Shown here one piece after another: positions 61,391-64,000 of a stretch of DNA of 64,000 nt. The notes beneath the pieces were generated by a model. The model had not been told where the DNA came from, searched no databases, and saw only the letters and a program-made list of their open reading frames with translations. A program made the translations under genes and the position numbers. Source of the stretch: CAVSWT01 sp963731745 (lineage in GTDB: Bacteria; Bacteroidota; Ignavibacteria; Ignavibacteriales; Ignavibacteriaceae); the NCBI GenBank assembly GCA_963731745.1, contig CAVSWT010000010.1, positions 186,001 to 250,000 of the forward strand, written 5' to 3'. Position 1 is the stretch's first letter. Each line of letters begins with the position of its first letter.

Positions 61391-64000
61391 ATGACTTTTA
61401 AAAATTTACTTTTGAGTTCTTTATTATTAATTGGTCAAATTATTTTTGCTCAAACTGCAGATCATCTTGTAATAAGTGAAGTTCTCGTGAATGGCAAGTA
61501 TGAATCTTCGCCGGCAGATAACGATGAGTTTGTTGAGATTTATAATCCAACCTCTGAATCTGTAGATGCAAGCGGTTTGACTGTTGATTACAGAAGCGCA
61601 TCGGGTACCACATTCAATATGAAATACACATTCCCATCTGGAGCAATGATTTTACCGCACAAATATTACCTAATCGGAGGAGGAGGAGTTGCCAACAGGG
61701 ATAATACATCTGATTCACAAACTTTAGGATTAGGGAATTCAGGGGGAGGTATATTTTTAAGAAATTCGTCCGGAAATACAATTGATTTAGTGGGGTGGGG
61801 AACTGCTGCCTCAGATAATTATGAAGGAACTGTATTGTCTGTTCCATCCGAAGGGATTTCACTCGAAAGAAAAGCAAACAGTGCTTCCAATGCTTCTACA
61901 ATGAGTAGCGGCGGCGCAGATGAATTAGAAGGCAATGGCTATGATTCAGATAACAATGCCGCAGACTTTGTACAAAGAACAACGCCTCAACCGCAAAATT
62001 CATCGAGCCCGGCAGAACCTGCAATTGATAATGGAGGAAATGGCACAGGCAATGTTTCAGTATTCCCAAATATGATTGATGCTTCGGAAACAACTGATCT
62101 TACATTTAAAGTTATAGGGGATGGAACTCACACTCTGGATAGTATTTTAATTGTAATTCCGAGTACATTGGGATGGACCTGGAGCGGCGATTTATTAGAT
62201 GTTAATTTGAGTGGAGGTGCTGTTTCATCACAATCTTTTACAATCGTTAGTGATACTATTTTTATTGATTCAATAGCGATTACAAATACTGATTCTTTAA
62301 TTATAAAAGTATCGAATGTTACTGCTCCATCTGAAGGTGGTTATACAGATTTTGTAATCAAAACCGCTTTATTGGGTGGCGTTCCTTTAGCTGTTTCACC
62401 TTCAGCAAGAATTAATGTTTTAAAAACAGTCCCGATTATTGATGTTCATATAAATGATGTATCGGGAGTTCCCGCAGCTCCGTATGGAACAGGTGCTTCT
62501 GTTACGGTTTCCGGAATTATAACAGCGGATTTGAATGATACACGAACAGACATTTATGTACAGGATTCAACAGCGGGAATAAATATCTTTAGCTTTTCCA
62601 GATACTTTGATTATCAGATTGGAGATAGCGTAACGGTTACAGGAAATATTTTGCAATTTAGAGGTTTGACCGAAATATCACCGGACTCAGCAATGTTTTT
62701 TATTCATTCGCATGGAAATAAAATTCCCGAACCAATAGTTTTAACTGCAGCGCAAGTTAACCAGACGTTTAATACAACAGATTATACAGAGCCAAATGAA
62801 GGCAGGCTGATCAGAGTAAATGGTGTTACTTACAATTCTTCAAATCAGACAATAACAGATGCAACCGGAACAACGGGCGCATTTTTCGGAAGTATCAATG
62901 AACCTAGCGGAACTTTTGATGTTGTTGGAATATTAAAACAATATAAACCTGGAGTTGGAACACCTCCACCACCTTTTACATCCGATTATGAAATTAATGT
63001 AAGATCGCAAGCAGATGTTATTGTTAGCCTAGGACCTGGCTTTGCAACTAAGCCTACAGAAAAAAATATACGACCCGATTCTGTAACTATTAATTTTAAA
63101 ACTACTGTTCCATCTCAAGCAATTGTGAGATATGGGAAAAGTAATTCTTATACAGATTCAGTTGTCATCTCTGATTTTAAATCTGAGCATTCTGTAGTTT
63201 TGGGGGGATTATGGCCTGCTACCATTTATCATTATCAGGTAGGTATATCAGATTCATCTGGTATGAATTTAACAGGTGATGCAATATTTTCCACAGCGTC
63301 ACCATATAATTCTAACGGAACAATAAACGTTTTTTTCAATCAATCAGTTGACACATCGGTCTCTTTAGGCGAGAATGCACAAACGGCTAATTTAGCACAA
63401 AAATTTATCGATAGAATAAATGCTGCCTCATTTTCAGTTGATGTTGCTCTTTATAGTTTAAGTGGAACAGTCGGGGCTAATATTGCAAATTCACTTATCA
63501 GCGCTAAAAACCGGGGTGTAAAAATTCGAGTTATTGGTGAGAAAGATAATCAAGGAACAGCGCCATGGAGTACATTAAAAAGTAACGGAATACAGGTAAT
63601 TGATGATAGTTATGATGCAAAAAACGGTGGTAACGGATTAATGCATAATAAATTTGCTGTGTTTGATTATCGTGATACGAGTTCTTACACAGATGATTGG
63701 GTTTGGAGCGGCTCGTGGAATGCTACTGATCCTGGAACAAATAACGATGCACAAAATGCAATTGAAATTCAGGATAAGGCATTAGCCGGGGCATACACAA
63801 TAGAATTTAATGAAATGTGGGGGAGCGATAATGATTCTCCAAATTCTTCAAACTCAAAATTCGGAGTTGACAAATCAAACAATACACCTCATCATTTTAA
63901 TATTTCAGGCATACCGATAGAACTTTATTTTGATCCATCAGATCAAACAACATCTCATATTGGCGACGTTCTTAGCAGCGCCGAATCATCAGTTAACGTT
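61391..64000 (+). CDS. Secreted lamin-tail / OB-fold / phospholipase-D-like protein, 3'-partial
   Basis: Open from ATG 61391 to the right edge, 870 residues without a stop. Signal peptide ending QIIFAQTADH. A lamin-tail domain comes first (~24-150, HLVISEVLVNGKYES, DEFVEIYNPTSESVDASGL, IDLVGWG). OB-fold-like strands follow near 355-510 (SVTVSGIITADLNDTRTDIY), then an FN3/phosphatase-N-like domain near 545-640. A phospholipase-D-like domain begins near 660 (SFSVDVALYSLSG) with the HxKxxxxD motif HNKFAVFD near 750 and GSWNATDPG after it; the second half of the PLD pair starts at the edge. Probably an exported nuclease or phosphodiesterase, cargo of the preceding module. Confidence 0.85.
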   Translation, partial: MTFKNLLLSSLLLIGQIIFAQTADHLVISEVLVNGKYESSPADNDEFVEIYNPTSESVDASGLTVDYRSASGTTFNMKYTFPSGAMILPHKYYLIGGGGVANRDNTSDSQTLGLGNSGGGIFLRNSSGNTIDLVGWGTAASDNYEGTVLSVPSEGISLERKANSASNASTMSSGGADELEGNGYDSDNNAADFVQRTTPQPQNSSSPAEPAIDNGGNGTGNVSVFPNMIDASETTDLTFKVIGDGTHTLDSILIVIPSTLGWTWSGDLLDVNLSGGAVSSQSFTIVSDTIFIDSIAITNTDSLIIKVSNVTAPSEGGYTDFVIKTALLGGVPLAVSPSARINVLKTVPIIDVHINDVSGVPAAPYGTGASVTVSGIITADLNDTRTDIYVQDSTAGINIFSFSRYFDYQIGDSVTVTGNILQFRGLTEISPDSAMFFIHSHGNKIPEPIVLTAAQVNQTFNTTDYTEPNEGRLIRVNGVTYNSSNQTITDATGTTGAFFGSINEPSGTFDVVGILKQYKPGVGTPPPPFTSDYEINVRSQADVIVSLGPGFATKPTEKNIRPDSVTINFKTTVPSQAIVRYGKSNSYTDSVVISDFKSEHSVVLGGLWPATIYHYQVGISDSSGMNLTGDAIFSTASPYNSNGTINVFFNQSVDTSVSLGENAQTANLAQKFIDRINAASFSVDVALYSLSGTVGANIANSLISAKNRGVKIRVIGEKDNQGTAPWSTLKSNGIQVIDDSYDAKNGGNGLMHNKFAVFDYRDTSSYTDDWVWSGSWNATDPGTNNDAQNAIEIQDKALAGAYTIEFNEMWGSDNDSPNSSNSKFGVDKSNNTPHHFNISGIPIELYFDPSDQTTSHIGDVLSSAESSVNV

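Noticed and set aside
1..64000. Search for tRNA, rRNA, CRISPR arrays and toxin-antitoxin pairs
   Set aside because: No cloverleaf-like tRNA end, no rRNA-like sequence, no regularly spaced repeats and no recognisable small paired genes were seen by eye; a dedicated tRNA scan was not possible.

Overview
The window is AT-rich bacterial chromosome with tightly packed, mostly intact genes. It most likely comes from the Ignavibacteria (Bacteroidota/Chlorobiota group). The reasons are a C-terminal type IX secretion (T9SS) sorting domain of the 'QNYPNPFNPST' type, two PorV/PorQ-family proteins, two carboxypeptidase-regulatory-domain TonB-dependent receptors, an alpha/beta-fused 2-oxoacid dehydrogenase E1, and large FN3-bearing secreted proteins. 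The taxonomic call is inference; no rRNA or tRNA gene was seen.

Layout. 1-13582 (+): a TolB-like/Omp85 fusion cut by the left edge, a PQQ-propeller lipoprotein, a frameshifted PEGA protein, housekeeping genes (prmC, dtd, a metalloenzyme, ComEC, purK-purE), a frameshifted barrel, an alpha-toroid protein, a TPR lipoprotein and a DUF58 protein. 13649-15007 (-): phosphohexomutase. 15277-22848 (+): first receptor / secreted FN3 protein / PorV-PorQ module, closed by a strong terminator. 22908-34047 (+): endonuclease III, then an Lrp regulator heading a tyrosine/homogentisate catabolic run (HPPD, homogentisate dioxygenase, aminotransferase, fumarylacetoacetase family, flavin reductase, acetoacetyl-CoA synthetase), then two envelope proteins and a STAS protein. 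34069-42222 (-): a zinc methyltransferase-like UroD homologue; a sulfur-oxyanion block (two YeeE/YedE transporters, one with a rhodanese domain, cytochrome b, octaheme cytochrome c) behind a Cys-rich MerR regulator; and a three-gene module of membrane protein, THEP1-like NTPase and degenerate MobA-like protein. 42464-49672 (+): lpd-lipB-E1-E2-lipA, a 2-oxoacid dehydrogenase complex together with its lipoylation enzymes. 49680-50335: a REP-associated tyrosine transposase inside a pair of matching hairpins. 50457-64000 (+): second secretion/receptor module, ending in a lamin-tail/phospholipase-D-like secreted protein cut by the right edge.

How it fits together. The tyrosine block converts aromatic amino acid to fumarate and acetoacetate and then activates acetoacetate; it needs O2, so the organism respires oxygen at least sometimes. 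The octaheme cytochrome block suggests an additional respiration with a sulfur or nitrogen oxyanion. The E1/E2/E3/lipoate operon feeds acyl-CoA to central metabolism. The receptor modules and T9SS cargo suggest polymer or organic-matter use at the cell surface.

Four genes (near 3400, 10640, 28540 and 29555) are each split by a single apparent frameshift while long neighbours are intact. Sequencing or assembly error is a serious alternative to real decay. No gene-free stretch exceeds 300 bases; the longest are 15008-15276 (a promoter candidate), 42223-42463 (a promoter candidate) and 39813-40035 (a palindrome).
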